Notes: generated by a model not told the origin, from the letters alone. A stretch of 64,000 bases of DNA from Cellulomonas sp. SLBN-39 (GCF_006715865.1 NZ_VFOA01000001.1:2790001-2854000); one strand, 5' to 3'. Positions 32,277 to 41,361 are shown, numbered from the stretch's first letter. Translations and numbers: made by a program.

Positions 32277-35200
32277 GCGCGCGCCCCTCGACCACGTCCG
32301 TCGCGCTGTCGGCCGTGCAGATCGCCCAGCTCCTCGGGCAGCACCCGCCCACGGACGAGCAGCGGCAGGTCATCGAGGCGCCGCTCGCGCCGTCGCTGGT
32401 CGTGGCCGGTGCCGGCTCGGGCAAGACCGAGACGATGGCCGGTCGCGTGGTCTGGCTCGTCGCCAACGGCCTGGTCACCCCCGACCAGGTGCTCGGGCTG
32501 ACGTTCACCCGCAAGGCCGCGGGCGAGCTCGCCGAGCGCGTGCGCCGCCGCCTGCGCGCGCTGGTGCGGGCCGCCGCGGCGCAGGGTGTCGACCTGCCGG
32601 GGGCCGCCGACCTCGCCGACGAGCTCGCCCGCCCGCAGGTCTCGACCTACCACGCCTACGCCGGCTCGCTCGTGTCCGAGCACGCCCTGCGGGCCGGCAT
32701 CGAGCCCGGTGCGCGGCTGCTGGGCGAGGCCGCGCAGTGGCAGCTCGCGTCCGAGGTCGTCGAGCAGTGGGCGGGCGACCTCGACACCGCCGCCGCGACG
32801 TCGACCGTCGTCGAGGCCGTGCTGAGCCTGTCGGGTGCGCTCGACGAGCACCTGCTCGACCCCGCGGGTGCGCGCGCGGCGATCGACGACCTCGTCGCGG
32901 CGATGGACGCGACCCCGCCCGGCACCCCGCCCCGCGCGCCCTACGCCAAGGTCCGCGACCTGCGCTCCTCCCTCGGGGAGCGGTCCCGGGTGCTCGAGCT
33001 CGTCGCCGCCTACCGGGCGCGCAAGCGGGCCGCCGACTCGCTCGACTTCGGCGACCAGGTGGCGATCGCTGCGCGGATCGCCCGCGACGTCCCGGAGGTC
33101 GGCGCCGGGGAGCGCACCCGCTGCCGGGTCGTGCTCCTCGACGAGTACCAGGACACCTCCTACGCCCAGCTCGCGCTGCTGTCGGCGCTCTTCGGCGGCG
33201 GGCACCCGGTCACGGCCGTCGGCGACCCCCACCAGTCGATCTACGGCTGGCGCGGTGCCAGCGCCGGGGGACTGGCCCGCTTCCCCGACACGTTCCCCGC
33301 CGTCGGCCCCGACGGGGACCGGCGCCGCGCCGAGGTCGTCCAGCTGTCCACGTCGTGGCGCAACGACCACGCCGTGCTGGACGCCGCCAACCGGGTCGCC
33401 GCGCCGCTGCGCGGCGACGGCAGGGTCGACGTCCCCGAGCTGCGGGCGCGGCCGGGAGCCGGCGCGGGGGTGGTGCAGGCCCGCGTCGACGCGACGGTCG
33501 AGGACGAGGCCCGCGGCGTCGCCCAGCTGGTCGCGGCGCACTGGCGGTCCGGCACCCACCCCGACGGGCGACGGACCGCCGCGGTGCTGTGCCGCAAGCG
33601 GTCCCAGTTCGAGCCGCTGCGCCGCGCGCTGCGGGCCGAGGGGCTGCCCGTCGAGGTCGTGGGCCTCGGCGGCCTGCTGGCGGCGCCGGAGGTCGTGGAC
33701 CTCGTGGCCGTGCTCCAGGCGGCGCACGACCCGACGCGCGGCGACGCCCTCGTGCGGCTGCTCACCGGTGCCCGCACCCGGCTCGGTGCGCGCGACCTGC
33801 ACGCCCTGGGGGACTGGGCGCGGCACCTGGCCCGGCTCTCGGCACCGCGGCAGGCCGACCCCGCCGACCCCGCCGACGCGGGCGGGGGCGAGGCCGGCAC
33901 CGGGCAGGTCGTGGTCGAGGGTGACGTGGTCGACGCGTCCAGCCTCGTCGACGCGCTTGACGACCTGCCGCCGGCCGGATGGGTCAGCGGTGCGGGCCGA
34001 CGCCTCACGCCGCAGGGCCGGGCCCGGCTCGCGGACCTGGCGGCGGTGCTGCGGGCGGTGCGCCGGCAGGCGGGCCTGTCGCTGCCCGAGCTGGTCGGCG
34101 AGGCCGAGCGGCTCTTCGGCCTCGACATCGAGGTGCAGTCCCGCTCCGACGTCACCCCCGCCCGGGCCCGCGCGCACCTGGACGCGTTCCGCGACGTCGC
34201 CGTCGAGTTCGCCCGCGCCGCGGACCGGCCCACGATCGGGGCGTTCCTGGCCTGGCTGGAGGCTGCCGAGCAGCGCGAGGACGGGCTGGACCTGCCCGTG
34301 ACGGAGCCGGACCCGGACGCGGTCCAGCTCATGACGGTGCACGCTTCCAAGGGGCTGGAGTGGGACGTCGTGGCGGTGACCGGTCTGGTCGACGGCGGGC
34401 TGCCCGCCACGGCCGTCCTGGGCAAGGACGGTCCGCTGGACTCGGGCTGGCTCACCGGGCTCGGGGTGCTGCCCTACCCGCTGCGCGGCGACCGCGACGA
34501 CCTGCCCGCTCTCGACCTCGGCGGTGCCGCGGACCCGAAGGAGCTCGCCGAGCGCCTGGTCCGGTTCCGCCAGGACGCCGGCGAGCACGAGGTCGCCGAG
34601 GAGCGCCGCCTCGCCTACGTCGCCCTCACGCGGGCCCGGGAGCGGCTGCTGCTCAGCGCCGCCCGGTGGGGTGACGCCAAGACGCCCCGGCGCGTCTCGC
34701 CCTTCCTGTCCGAGCTGGTCGAGCACGGCCTCGCCGAGGTGCTGGCCTGGGCGGACGAGCCCGAGCCGGGCACCGACAACCCCCGGACCGGCGACGTCGA
34801 GACGGCGGTGTGGCCCGCCGACCCGTTCGCCGTCGACGGTGCCGCGCCCCGGCGCCCGGCGGTCGAGGCGGCCGCCGACGCCGTGCGGGACGCCCTGCGC
34901 GCGGTGCGGGCGGCGGCCGGAGCCGATCGCGGTCCGGCCGGGGACGGGCCTGGCTCGCCCGGGGGCGGGCCTGGCTCGCCGCGACGGTCGGACGGCCCGG
35001 GAGCCGCGGGTCCGGGCGCGCCAGACGCCCCACCGCCGAGCCCGCCGGACGCCCTACCGCCGACCGACTGGGACGCCCTCGCCGACCGGCTGCTCGCCGA
35101 GCAGCTCGAGCGTCGCACCGGGAACCAGCAGGTCGACCTGCCCGCGCACCTGTCGGCGTCCGCACTGGTCCGCCTCGACGCGGACCCGGCAGCCTTCGCG

Positions 35201-35779
35201 CTCCAGCTGCGCCGCCCGGTGCCCCGCGAGCCGTCCCGGCAGGCGCGGCGCGGCACCGCGTTCCACGCCTGGGTCGAGGCCTACTACGGGCGCACCACGC
35301 TCGTCGACCTCGACCTGCTGCCGGGCGCCGACGACGACTCGCTGCCGGTCGACGCCGACCAGGACGCCCTGCGCGCGGCGTTCCTGGCGACGCCCTGGGC
35401 GGACCGCACGCCGCTGGCCGTCGAGGTCGACGTCGAGACCACCATCGGCGGGCACGTGCTGCGCTCCCGCATCGACGCGGTGTTCCGCGACCCCGACGGG
35501 CCCGAGGGGTCGGTCGTCGTCGTGGACTGGAAGACCGGCGCCCCGCCGACAGACCCGGCGCACGAGGCGTCCCGCGACCTGCAGCTGGCGGTGTACCGGC
35601 TCGCGTGGTCACGCTGGACGGGCACCCCCGTCGAGCAGGTCGCCGCGGCGTTCTGCTACGTGGGTGCCGGCGTCACGGTGCGCCCGCGACGGCTGCTCGA
35701 CGCCGACGAGATCGCCGCGCTCCTGCACGCCGCGACGGGCGCACCCGGGGACGGGCCGGTGCCTGCCGCCGCTCAGTAG
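32273..35779 (+). CDS. adnB: AdnB-type helicase-nuclease subunit (lead motor)
   Basis: 1168 residues. UvrD-like motor with all motifs: GAGSGKTET (Lys51), LTFTRKAAGEL, LDEYQDTSYAQ, GDPHQSIYGWRGA, HASKGLEWDVVA, YVALTRARERL. A disordered Pro/Gly linker (about 880-930) joins a RecB-like nuclease: RSRIDAVF, VVVDWKTG and QLAVYRLAW. In contrast to the partner subunit, the ATPase site is intact, so this is the working motor. ATG overlaps the adnA stop. The end overlaps the convergent phosphotransferase gene by seven bases. Confidence 0.9.
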   Translation: MSARPSTTSVALSAVQIAQLLGQHPPTDEQRQVIEAPLAPSLVVAGAGSGKTETMAGRVVWLVANGLVTPDQVLGLTFTRKAAGELAERVRRRLRALVRAAAAQGVDLPGAADLADELARPQVSTYHAYAGSLVSEHALRAGIEPGARLLGEAAQWQLASEVVEQWAGDLDTAAATSTVVEAVLSLSGALDEHLLDPAGARAAIDDLVAAMDATPPGTPPRAPYAKVRDLRSSLGERSRVLELVAAYRARKRAADSLDFGDQVAIAARIARDVPEVGAGERTRCRVVLLDEYQDTSYAQLALLSALFGGGHPVTAVGDPHQSIYGWRGASAGGLARFPDTFPAVGPDGDRRRAEVVQLSTSWRNDHAVLDAANRVAAPLRGDGRVDVPELRARPGAGAGVVQARVDATVEDEARGVAQLVAAHWRSGTHPDGRRTAAVLCRKRSQFEPLRRALRAEGLPVEVVGLGGLLAAPEVVDLVAVLQAAHDPTRGDALVRLLTGARTRLGARDLHALGDWARHLARLSAPRQADPADPADAGGGEAGTGQVVVEGDVVDASSLVDALDDLPPAGWVSGAGRRLTPQGRARLADLAAVLRAVRRQAGLSLPELVGEAERLFGLDIEVQSRSDVTPARARAHLDAFRDVAVEFARAADRPTIGAFLAWLEAAEQREDGLDLPVTEPDPDAVQLMTVHASKGLEWDVVAVTGLVDGGLPATAVLGKDGPLDSGWLTGLGVLPYPLRGDRDDLPALDLGGAADPKELAERLVRFRQDAGEHEVAEERRLAYVALTRARERLLLSAARWGDAKTPRRVSPFLSELVEHGLAEVLAWADEPEPGTDNPRTGDVETAVWPADPFAVDGAAPRRPAVEAAADAVRDALRAVRAAAGADRGPAGDGPGSPGGGPGSPRRSDGPGAAGPGAPDAPPPSPPDALPPTDWDALADRLLAEQLERRTGNQQVDLPAHLSASALVRLDADPAAFALQLRRPVPREPSRQARRGTAFHAWVEAYYGRTTLVDLDLLPGADDDSLPVDADQDALRAAFLATPWADRTPLAVEVDVETTIGGHVLRSRIDAVFRDPDGPEGSVVVVDWKTGAPPTDPAHEASRDLQLAVYRLAWSRWTGTPVEQVAAAFCYVGAGVTVRPRRLLDADEIAALLHAATGAPGDGPVPAAAQ

Positions 35780-36705
35780 GCGGCCTCGGCCTCCGCGTGC
35801 ACGTGCTCGTCGAGCTCGGTGAGCATGGCCACCGCGTCGTCGACGACCTCGGGGCTCTGCGTGCGCACGCCGTGCAGCAGCCACCGGGCGAGCGCGAGCT
35901 CCCCGGCGAGCAGGGCGCGGTCGGCCAGGTGCGGGTCGCTCAGCTCGGTGCGCCGCAGCAGGTACGACTCCATGATCGCGTCGACCGCGTCCTGCGGGGC
36001 CGCCACCAGCAGCCACGACAGATCGTCGGCGGGGTCGGCCACCATCGCGTCGCCCCAGTCGAGGACGGCGGTGACCGTGCCCTCCGCGACGAGCAGGTGC
36101 GCGCTGGTCAGGTCGGCGTGCACGACGGTGGGCCGGAACCGCCACATCGCGACGTCCTCGAGCATGTCCTCCCAGCGGCGCAGGAGCGACGGCGGCACGA
36201 GCCCGGTCCGGGCGGCCTCGTCGACCTCGGCCTGGCGCCGCTCGCGGTACCCGGCGGCGTCGTACACCGGCAGCCCGGCCTCCTCGACGACGGACGTCGG
36301 CAGCTCGTGCAGCGCGGCCAGGGCACGGCCGATCTCGGCGGCCAGGCCGGGGCCGGGGCGGAGGGTCTCCAGGCGCAGCGGGCGCCCGATCAGCTGCCGG
36401 TGCACGGCGGCGCGGCCGCCCTCGGGCAGGTGCGCGAACCCCTCGGTGCGCGGCACCGCGAACGGCAGCGTGCCGTCGTCGACGAAGGGGCGCAGCGCGG
36501 CCAGGAGGGCGATCTCGGCCTCGAGGGCCGCACCGGCGGCGGCGTGCTGCGGGGCGCGCACGACCCACCGGCGGCGCACCGAGTCGATGACCACGGCCTC
36601 GTCGAAGTCGGGGCCGGTGCCGCTCGGACGGCGCACGTCGTACGCGTCGAGCCCCGGGATCGCGACGGTCGCCAGGGCGGCGAGGGCGAGCGGCGAGCGT
36701 GTCAC
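35773..36705 (-). CDS. Aminoglycoside/macrolide phosphotransferase-family protein (Mph-like)
   Basis: 310 residues with the APH kinase core: VVHADLTSAHLLV (catalytic Asp) and VLDWGDAMVADPADDL (metal-binding Asp). Segments RRRWVVRAPQHA, LPFAVPRTEGFAHL and ALAALHELP track the layout of macrolide 2'-phosphotransferases, so it may inactivate macrolides; a metabolic small-molecule kinase is the alternative. GTG start is seven bases after TACGCT. It sits 4 kb from whiB7, the activator of intrinsic antibiotic resistance, but no WhiB7-type promoter is seen here. Confidence 0.72.
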   Translation of the reverse strand: MTRSPLALAALATVAIPGLDAYDVRRPSGTGPDFDEAVVIDSVRRRWVVRAPQHAAAGAALEAEIALLAALRPFVDDGTLPFAVPRTEGFAHLPEGGRAAVHRQLIGRPLRLETLRPGPGLAAEIGRALAALHELPTSVVEEAGLPVYDAAGYRERRQAEVDEAARTGLVPPSLLRRWEDMLEDVAMWRFRPTVVHADLTSAHLLVAEGTVTAVLDWGDAMVADPADDLSWLLVAAPQDAVDAIMESYLLRRTELSDPHLADRALLAGELALARWLLHGVRTQSPEVVDDAVAMLTELDEHVHAEAEAAY

Positions 36706-36832
36706 GGGAGCCAGCGTAGGTGCCCGTGCCGTGGACGGGGTGCCGTCGCCGCGGTGTGTCCGCGTCCGGTTCGTCCCGGTGCGGGCGTCGCTGACCGGGT
36801 CGTCGGGTCGTCCGGGACGTACCGTGGGCGCC

Positions 36833-37876
36833 GTGACGAGCGCGACGCTGGCCCACCTGCCCCTGGCCCGGGCCTCCGTGCCCCGAGCGGCCGAGCGCCG
36901 CACCGAGCCGGACGTGATCGGCTCCGCCGTGCGGGACCCGCGCACGCGCGTGCTGCTGGTGCGCGCGGGCCAGGTGCTCACGCAGGACCCGGCCCGGGTG
37001 CTGTGGCTGACCCCCGCGCAGGCGTCGGCCGCGTGGGGCCCGCGGGCCGCCGACGGCGTCGGCGAGCACGACGGCGTGGCACACGACGGCGTGGCGCACG
37101 ACGGCGTGGGGCCGGGCGACGACGCCTGGCTGCTGCTCGGCCAGGAGGACGACGGCGGCGACGTGCTGGCGCTGCGGATGCCCGACCACGAGGCGCTGCC
37201 CCGCACGGGCGCCGCGGCGGACGCGGCCGTCCACCAGGACGCGGCGGCGGCGGGGGCGTGGCGCGGGCTGCGCGCCGTGGGGGCCGCCCTCGACGCGCAC
37301 GACGCGGGCCTGGCCACGACGGCGGTCGCGCTCGACACGTGGCACGACCGTCACCCGCGCTGCCCGCGCTGCGGGTCCGCGACCCGGGTCGCGCAGGCGG
37401 GCTGGTCGCGGGTGTGCGTGCAGGACGGGTCGGAGCACTACCCGCGCACCGACCCGGCCGTGATCATGGCCGTCGTCGACGACGCGGACCGCCTGCTGCT
37501 CGGGCACGCCGCCGCCTGGGCGCCGGGCCGGTTCTCCACGCTCGCGGGCTTCGTCGAGGCGGGGGAGTCCGCCGAGCGGGCGGTCCGCCGGGAGGTCCTG
37601 GAGGAGGCCGGCGTCGAGGTCGGCGAGGTCGTCTACCGCGGCAGCCAGCCGTGGCCGTTCCCCGGGTCGTTGATGCTCGGGTACCGGGCGCACGCCACGA
37701 GCACGGACGTGCGCGTGGACGGCGTGGAGCTGACCGACGCCCGCTGGTTCACCCGGGACGAGCTGGCGCGGGCCGTGCTCGCGGGCGAGGTCGTGCTGCC
37801 GAGCGGGGCGTCGATCGCCCGGGCCCTCGTCGAGGAGTGGTTCGGCGGGCCGGTGGCGGAGCCCGAGCAGGCCTGA
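36833..37876 (+). CDS. nudC: NudC-type NAD(H) diphosphatase (Nudix)
   Basis: 347 residues. N-terminal NUDIX-like domain, a zinc-ribbon remnant (HPRCPRCGSATR ... RVCVQDGSEHYPRTDPAVIM, three Cys visible), then the Nudix box GFVEAGESAERAVRREVLEE AGVE split over 220-245, followed by SQPWPFPGSLMLGY, the NudC signature. It hydrolyses NADH and can remove NAD caps from RNA. GTG start lies seven bases after TACCGT. A 15-base tandem repeat inserts HDGVA three times near residue 82. Divergent from the Mph-like gene. Confidence 0.92.
   Translation: MTSATLAHLPLARASVPRAAERRTEPDVIGSAVRDPRTRVLLVRAGQVLTQDPARVLWLTPAQASAAWGPRAADGVGEHDGVAHDGVAHDGVGPGDDAWLLLGQEDDGGDVLALRMPDHEALPRTGAAADAAVHQDAAAAGAWRGLRAVGAALDAHDAGLATTAVALDTWHDRHPRCPRCGSATRVAQAGWSRVCVQDGSEHYPRTDPAVIMAVVDDADRLLLGHAAAWAPGRFSTLAGFVEAGESAERAVRREVLEEAGVEVGEVVYRGSQPWPFPGSLMLGYRAHATSTDVRVDGVELTDARWFTRDELARAVLAGEVVLPSGASIARALVEEWFGGPVAEPEQA
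37067..37111 (+). repeat. 15-base tandem repeat in nudC
   Basis: Three units, CACGACGGCGTGGCA/G at 37067, 37082 and 37097, encode HDGVA-HDGVA-HDGVG. A recent slip-type expansion in the N-terminal domain. Confidence 0.85.
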
Positions 37877-37878
37877 CG

Positions 37879-37908
37879 CCGGGTCCGACCAGGAACCGCC
37901 GGACCCGG
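37879..37908. terminator. Hairpin between nudC and the mycoredoxin gene
   Basis: CCGGGTCCG (37879-37887) pairs with CGGACCCGG (37900-37908); 9 pairs, 12-base loop, between convergent genes. Confidence 0.6.
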
Positions 37909-37925
37909 GCGGGCCCCGCCGCGGC

Positions 37926-38186
37926 TCACACGCCCAGGCGGGCCTTGACCTGCGCGAGCGACGGGTTCGTCGCGGCCGTGCCGTCGGGGAAGACCACGGT
38001 GGGGACGGTCTGGTTGCCGCCGTTGACCGAGGCCACGTACTCGGCGGCGTCGGGCTGCTGCTCGATGTCGACGACGTCGTACGCGATGCCCGCGGAGTCG
38101 AGCTGCGTGCGCAGCCGGTGGCAGTAGCCGCACCACGTGGTGGAGTACATCGTCACGGTGCCGGCAGGCGGTGCGGTCGTCGTCAT
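37926..38186 (-). CDS. mrx1: Mycoredoxin (glutaredoxin-like)
   Basis: 86 residues with a thioredoxin fold: MYSTTWCGYCHRLRTQLDSA carries the CGYC redox pair (Cys19, Cys22), followed by YDVVDIEQQPDAAEYV and the cis-Pro loop NQTVPTVVFPDG. Mycoredoxin-1 reduces mycothiol mixed disulfides in actinobacteria. ATG has GAGGG upstream. The same neighbours (nudC, uvrD2) flank the gene in M. tuberculosis. Confidence 0.9.
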   Translation of the reverse strand: MTTTAPPAGTVTMYSTTWCGYCHRLRTQLDSAGIAYDVVDIEQQPDAAEYVASVNGGNQTVPTVVFPDGTAATNPSLAQVKARLGV

Positions 38187-38353
38187 CGTCCCTCGTCGTC
38201 GCTCGTCGTGGGCCGGTCGCACGCGGCGCCCGGCGGCCCCGGTGCGGGGCTCCCGGCCGCGTCAACGCCCGGGGGCGGCCGTGTGTTCCCCCCGGGGGCA
38301 CCGCCTGTGGACGGTGCACGGGTGCGGCGGTGCGGCTGCGAGACTGGTCGACG

Positions 38354-40426
38354 ATGCCCGTCCACGCCTCCGCCGACGCCCTTCTCGACGCCCTCGACCC
38401 CGAGCAGCGTCAGGTCGCGAGCACCCTGACCGGTCCCGTCTGCGTCCTCGCGGGGGCCGGCACGGGCAAGACCCGCGCGATCACGCACCGCATCGCCTAC
38501 GGCGTCCGCACGGGGGTGTACCGCCCGGCGTCGGTGCTGGCGGTGACGTTCACGGCACGTGCCGCGGGCGAGATGCGGGTGCGGCTGCGCGACCTGGGCG
38601 TCGCGGGCGTGCAGGCGCGGACCTTCCACGCGGCGGCGCTGCGCCAGCTCGGCCACTTCTGGCCGCGCGTCGTCGGCGGGTCTGCACCGCGCATCGTCGA
38701 GCAGAAGTCGGTGCTGGTGGCCGAGGCGGGGCGGCGCGTGGGGCTGCCGGTGGACCGGGTCGCCGTGCGCGACCTGGCCGGTGAGATCGAGTGGTCGAAG
38801 GTCTCGCTCGTGACGGCCGACGACTACCCGGCGGCCGCGGCCGCGGTGATGCGCCCGGCGCCGGCGGGGCACGACGCGCACGCGGTGGCCCGGCTCATCA
38901 CGGCGTACGAGGACGTGAAGACCGAGCGCGGCGTCGTCGACTTCGAGGACGTGCTGCTGCTGCTCGCCGCGATGCTGGGGCAGCGTCCGGAGGTCGCCGA
39001 GGAGGTCCGCGGCCAGTACCGGCACTTCGTCGTCGACGAGTACCAGGACGTGAGCCCGCTCCAGCAGCACCTGCTCGAGCAGTGGCTCGGCGGGCGGCGC
39101 GAGCTGTGCGTCGTCGGCGACCCGAGCCAGACCATCTACTCGTTCGCGGGCGCGTCCCCGCACCACCTGCTGACGTTCCGCAAGCGGTACCCCGGCGCGG
39201 CCCAGATCAAGCTGGTCCGCGACTACCGCTCGACGCCGCAGGTCGTGGCCCTGGCGAACCGCCTGCTCACGGCCACCCGCCGGCCGGCGGACCCCACGCC
39301 GCTGCACCTGGTGGCCCAGCAGCCCGACGGCCCGCGCGTGCGGTGGACGGCCTACGACCACGACGAGGCGGAGGCGGCGGGCGTCGCGGCGCGCGCGGCA
39401 CGGCTCGTCGCGTCGGGGGTCCGGCCCAGCGAGATCGCCGTGCTGTACCGGACGAACGTGCAGGCCGAGGCGTTCGAGCAGGCCTTCGCGAGCGCCGACG
39501 TGGGGTACCAGGTGCGGGGCGGCGAGCGGTTCTTCGCACGTCGCGACGTGCGGGACGCGCTGGTGCTGCTGCGCGGCGGCGCCCGGTCGGCTGACCCGGG
39601 CACGCCCCTGGGGCAGACGGTGCGCGACGTGCTGACGAGCGTCGGCTGGGCGCCGACGCCCCCGGCGTCGCGCGGTGCGGCGCGCGAACGGTGGGACGCG
39701 ATGCACGCGCTGGTCACGCTCGCGGACGACCTCGCCGCGGCCCGGACGCCGGGCGCCGCACCGGGCGAGGACGTGCTGGACCTCGGCGCCGGGCGGACCC
39801 TCGTGCCGGCCGACGGCGGTGCGTCGCTCGCGGACCTCGTGGCCGAGCTCGACGAGCGCGCGGCCGCCCAGCACGCGCCCACCGTCGAGGGGGTCACCCT
39901 CGCGTCGCTGCACGCGGCGAAGGGGCTGGAGTGGGACGCGGTGTTCCTCGTCGGCCTCTCGGACGGGCTGCTGCCCATCTCGCTGGCGCAGACCGACGCG
40001 GCGGTGGCCGAGGAGCGGCGCCTGCTCTACGTCGGCGTGACCCGCGCCCGCCGGCACCTGGAGCTGTCCTACGCCGGGGCCCGCACGCCGGGCTCGCGCG
40101 CGTCGCGCCGGCGCACCCCGTTCCTGGACCGGCTGTGGGGGCAGGACGTGGACGAACGGCGCGGCACCGCGGACGGCGACGTCGACCGCGCGCTCGTGGA
40201 GCGGCTGCGCCGCTGGCGCGAGGAGGTGGCGCGCGAGCGCGGCGTCCCGCCGTCGCGCGTGCTGACCGACGGCATGATCACCGACGTCGCGGCGCTGCGG
40301 CCGTCGAGCCCGGCCGAGCTGCGGCAGGTGCCCGGCCTGGGGCAGACGCGTCTGGCGGACGTGGGTGCGGCGCTCCTCGCCGTGGTGACCTCCCAGGACG
40401 GGGCGGGGTCCGCCGGCCAGCCCTGA
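38354..40426 (+). CDS. uvrD2: ATP-dependent DNA helicase UvrD2
   Basis: 690 residues. SF1 motor: GAGTGKTRAIT (Lys39), VTFTARAAGEM, VDEYQDVSPLQQ, GDPSQTIYSFAGA, LHAAKGLEWDAV, YVGVTRARRHL. The C-terminal 75 residues form an HRDC domain (VERLRRWREEVARERGVPPS; LRQVPGLGQTRLADVG), the hallmark of UvrD2. In mycobacteria UvrD2 is a 3'-5' helicase essential for growth. The gene precedes whiB7, as in M. tuberculosis. Confidence 0.93.
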   Translation: MPVHASADALLDALDPEQRQVASTLTGPVCVLAGAGTGKTRAITHRIAYGVRTGVYRPASVLAVTFTARAAGEMRVRLRDLGVAGVQARTFHAAALRQLGHFWPRVVGGSAPRIVEQKSVLVAEAGRRVGLPVDRVAVRDLAGEIEWSKVSLVTADDYPAAAAAVMRPAPAGHDAHAVARLITAYEDVKTERGVVDFEDVLLLLAAMLGQRPEVAEEVRGQYRHFVVDEYQDVSPLQQHLLEQWLGGRRELCVVGDPSQTIYSFAGASPHHLLTFRKRYPGAAQIKLVRDYRSTPQVVALANRLLTATRRPADPTPLHLVAQQPDGPRVRWTAYDHDEAEAAGVAARAARLVASGVRPSEIAVLYRTNVQAEAFEQAFASADVGYQVRGGERFFARRDVRDALVLLRGGARSADPGTPLGQTVRDVLTSVGWAPTPPASRGAARERWDAMHALVTLADDLAAARTPGAAPGEDVLDLGAGRTLVPADGGASLADLVAELDERAAAQHAPTVEGVTLASLHAAKGLEWDAVFLVGLSDGLLPISLAQTDAAVAEERRLLYVGVTRARRHLELSYAGARTPGSRASRRRTPFLDRLWGQDVDERRGTADGDVDRALVERLRRWREEVARERGVPPSRVLTDGMITDVAALRPSSPAELRQVPGLGQTRLADVGAALLAVVTSQDGAGSAGQP

Positions 40427-40500
40427 CGTCCGCGATGCGGCAGTCCTCCGGCGATGTCCGGGGCGGTCGGCGGGTCCGCAGAAACTCGTCGAGAACTTTC

Positions 40501-40541
40501 TCGTTATTCGCTTGTCGCGTTCGCGCGCGGCGTCCTACGGT
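40501..40541 (+). promoter_or_regulatory. whiB7 promoter with an AT-rich element
   Basis: TTGTCG (40512-40517), 18 bases, TACGGT (40536-40541). Directly upstream lies TCGTTATTCGC (40501-40511), the most AT-rich stretch nearby and placed three bases before the -35. WhiB7-activated promoters are known for an AT-rich element at this spot, read by the AT-hook. The transcript would start near 40548, giving a leader of about 380 bases before whiB7. Confidence 0.6.
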
Positions 40542-40610
40542 GAACCCGTCGCTGATCGAGCGGTGCCGTCCTGGGGGACGGTGCCCGACCCGGAGGGAGG
40601 TGTGCACGAC

Positions 40611-40784
40611 ATGGAGAGCATCACGATGACCGGCTACGCCGCCGTGACCGCCGTGCGTCTGCGCACCCTCGCGCCCACCGGGACCTCGTTCCAGGGGCGC
40701 AGTGTGTCCACCGCCGGCCACGTCGAGCGCCGGACGGGCACCCCGAAGCAGCTCGGCACCGATCTTCCACGCAGGACTCCCTAG
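40611..40784 (+). CDS. Upstream ORF (leader peptide) of whiB7
   Basis: 57 codons, MESITMTGYAAVTAVRLRTL onward. GGAGGGAGG lies 10 bases before the ATG, so it is well translated. The stop at 40784 lies directly before two hairpins, the second a terminator with a T-run. Known whiB7 leaders in mycobacteria and Streptomyces have an upstream ORF whose stalled translation by ribosome-targeting antibiotics prevents termination; the layout here is the same. The peptide itself is not recognised. Confidence 0.65.
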   Translation: MESITMTGYAAVTAVRLRTLAPTGTSFQGRSVSTAGHVERRTGTPKQLGTDLPRRTP

Positions 40785-40840
40785 GCCTCACCCACTGAGG
40801 CGTTCAGGCCGCGGAGTCCTTCTCGGACCCGCGGCCTTTC
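40785..40840 (+). terminator. whiB7 leader attenuator
   Basis: A small hairpin GCCTCA-CCCAC-TGAGGC (40785-40801) is followed by an intrinsic terminator: GGCCGCGG and GTCC (40807-40819, one bulged A) pair with GGAC and CCGCGGCC (40825-40836), loop TTCTC, then TTTCTCGTT. It lies between the leader ORF and whiB7, so default transcription would end here. Ribosome stalling in the leader ORF would change pairing; the exact antiterminator pairing was not worked out. Confidence 0.75.
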
Positions 40841-40929
40841 TCGTTCCTCCGGCACCTCGCCGGCGAGAGGGCACGTCGGTCCGTCACCGACGCACCACAG
40901 CTCATCAGCGAGGACACCAGGAGGACATC

Positions 40930-41271
40930 GTGCAGCTCACGACGCTGCCCGACACCACGACCCCGGGCGCGACCAGCACCTGGGCCGGTACCACGGTCAC
41001 GGAGGACCGCGAGCAGTTCGACCGCATGGTCGCCGACCTCGTGCCGTGCCGGTCGAACGACCCCGAGCTCTGGTTCGCCGAGCGGCAGGCCGAGGTCGAG
41101 CGCGCCAAGGCGCTGTGCCGCGGCTGCCCGCTGGTCGAGGGCTGCCTCGCCGGCGCCGTCGAGCGGGCCGAGCCGTGGGGGGTCTGGGGCGGCCAGGTCT
41201 TCGTCGGCGGCGTGGTCGTGCCGACGAAGCGGGGCCGGGGCCGTCCGCGCAAGGACGCGGCCGCGGCCTGA
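40930..41271 (+). CDS. whiB7: WhiB7 transcriptional activator of antibiotic resistance
   Basis: 113 residues. Iron-sulfur ligands Cys40, Cys63, Cys66 and Cys72 (VPCRSND; CRGCPLVEGC), the turn EPWGVWGG (81-88) and the C-terminal AT-hook RGRGRPRK (101-108) that defines WhiB7. It binds the primary sigma factor and AT-rich sites at promoters of intrinsic resistance genes, including its own. GTG has AGGAGG five bases upstream. Expression is likely set by its own promoter and by the leader attenuator. Confidence 0.94.
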   Translation: MQLTTLPDTTTPGATSTWAGTTVTEDREQFDRMVADLVPCRSNDPELWFAERQAEVERAKALCRGCPLVEGCLAGAVERAEPWGVWGGQVFVGGVVVPTKRGRGRPRKDAAAA

Positions 41272-41327
41272 CGGGACGCCGCCGTGCACGCCGGACGCCC
41301 TGCCGCACCCACCACCCACCACCACCG

Positions 41328-41361
41328 GACGCCGGGTCCCGCGCTCGCGGGGCCCGGCGTC
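41328..41361 (+). terminator. Terminator after whiB7
   Basis: GACGCCGGGTCCCGC (41328-41342) pairs with GCGGGGCCCGGCGTC (41347-41361), one G/T wobble, 4-base loop. Confidence 0.75.
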
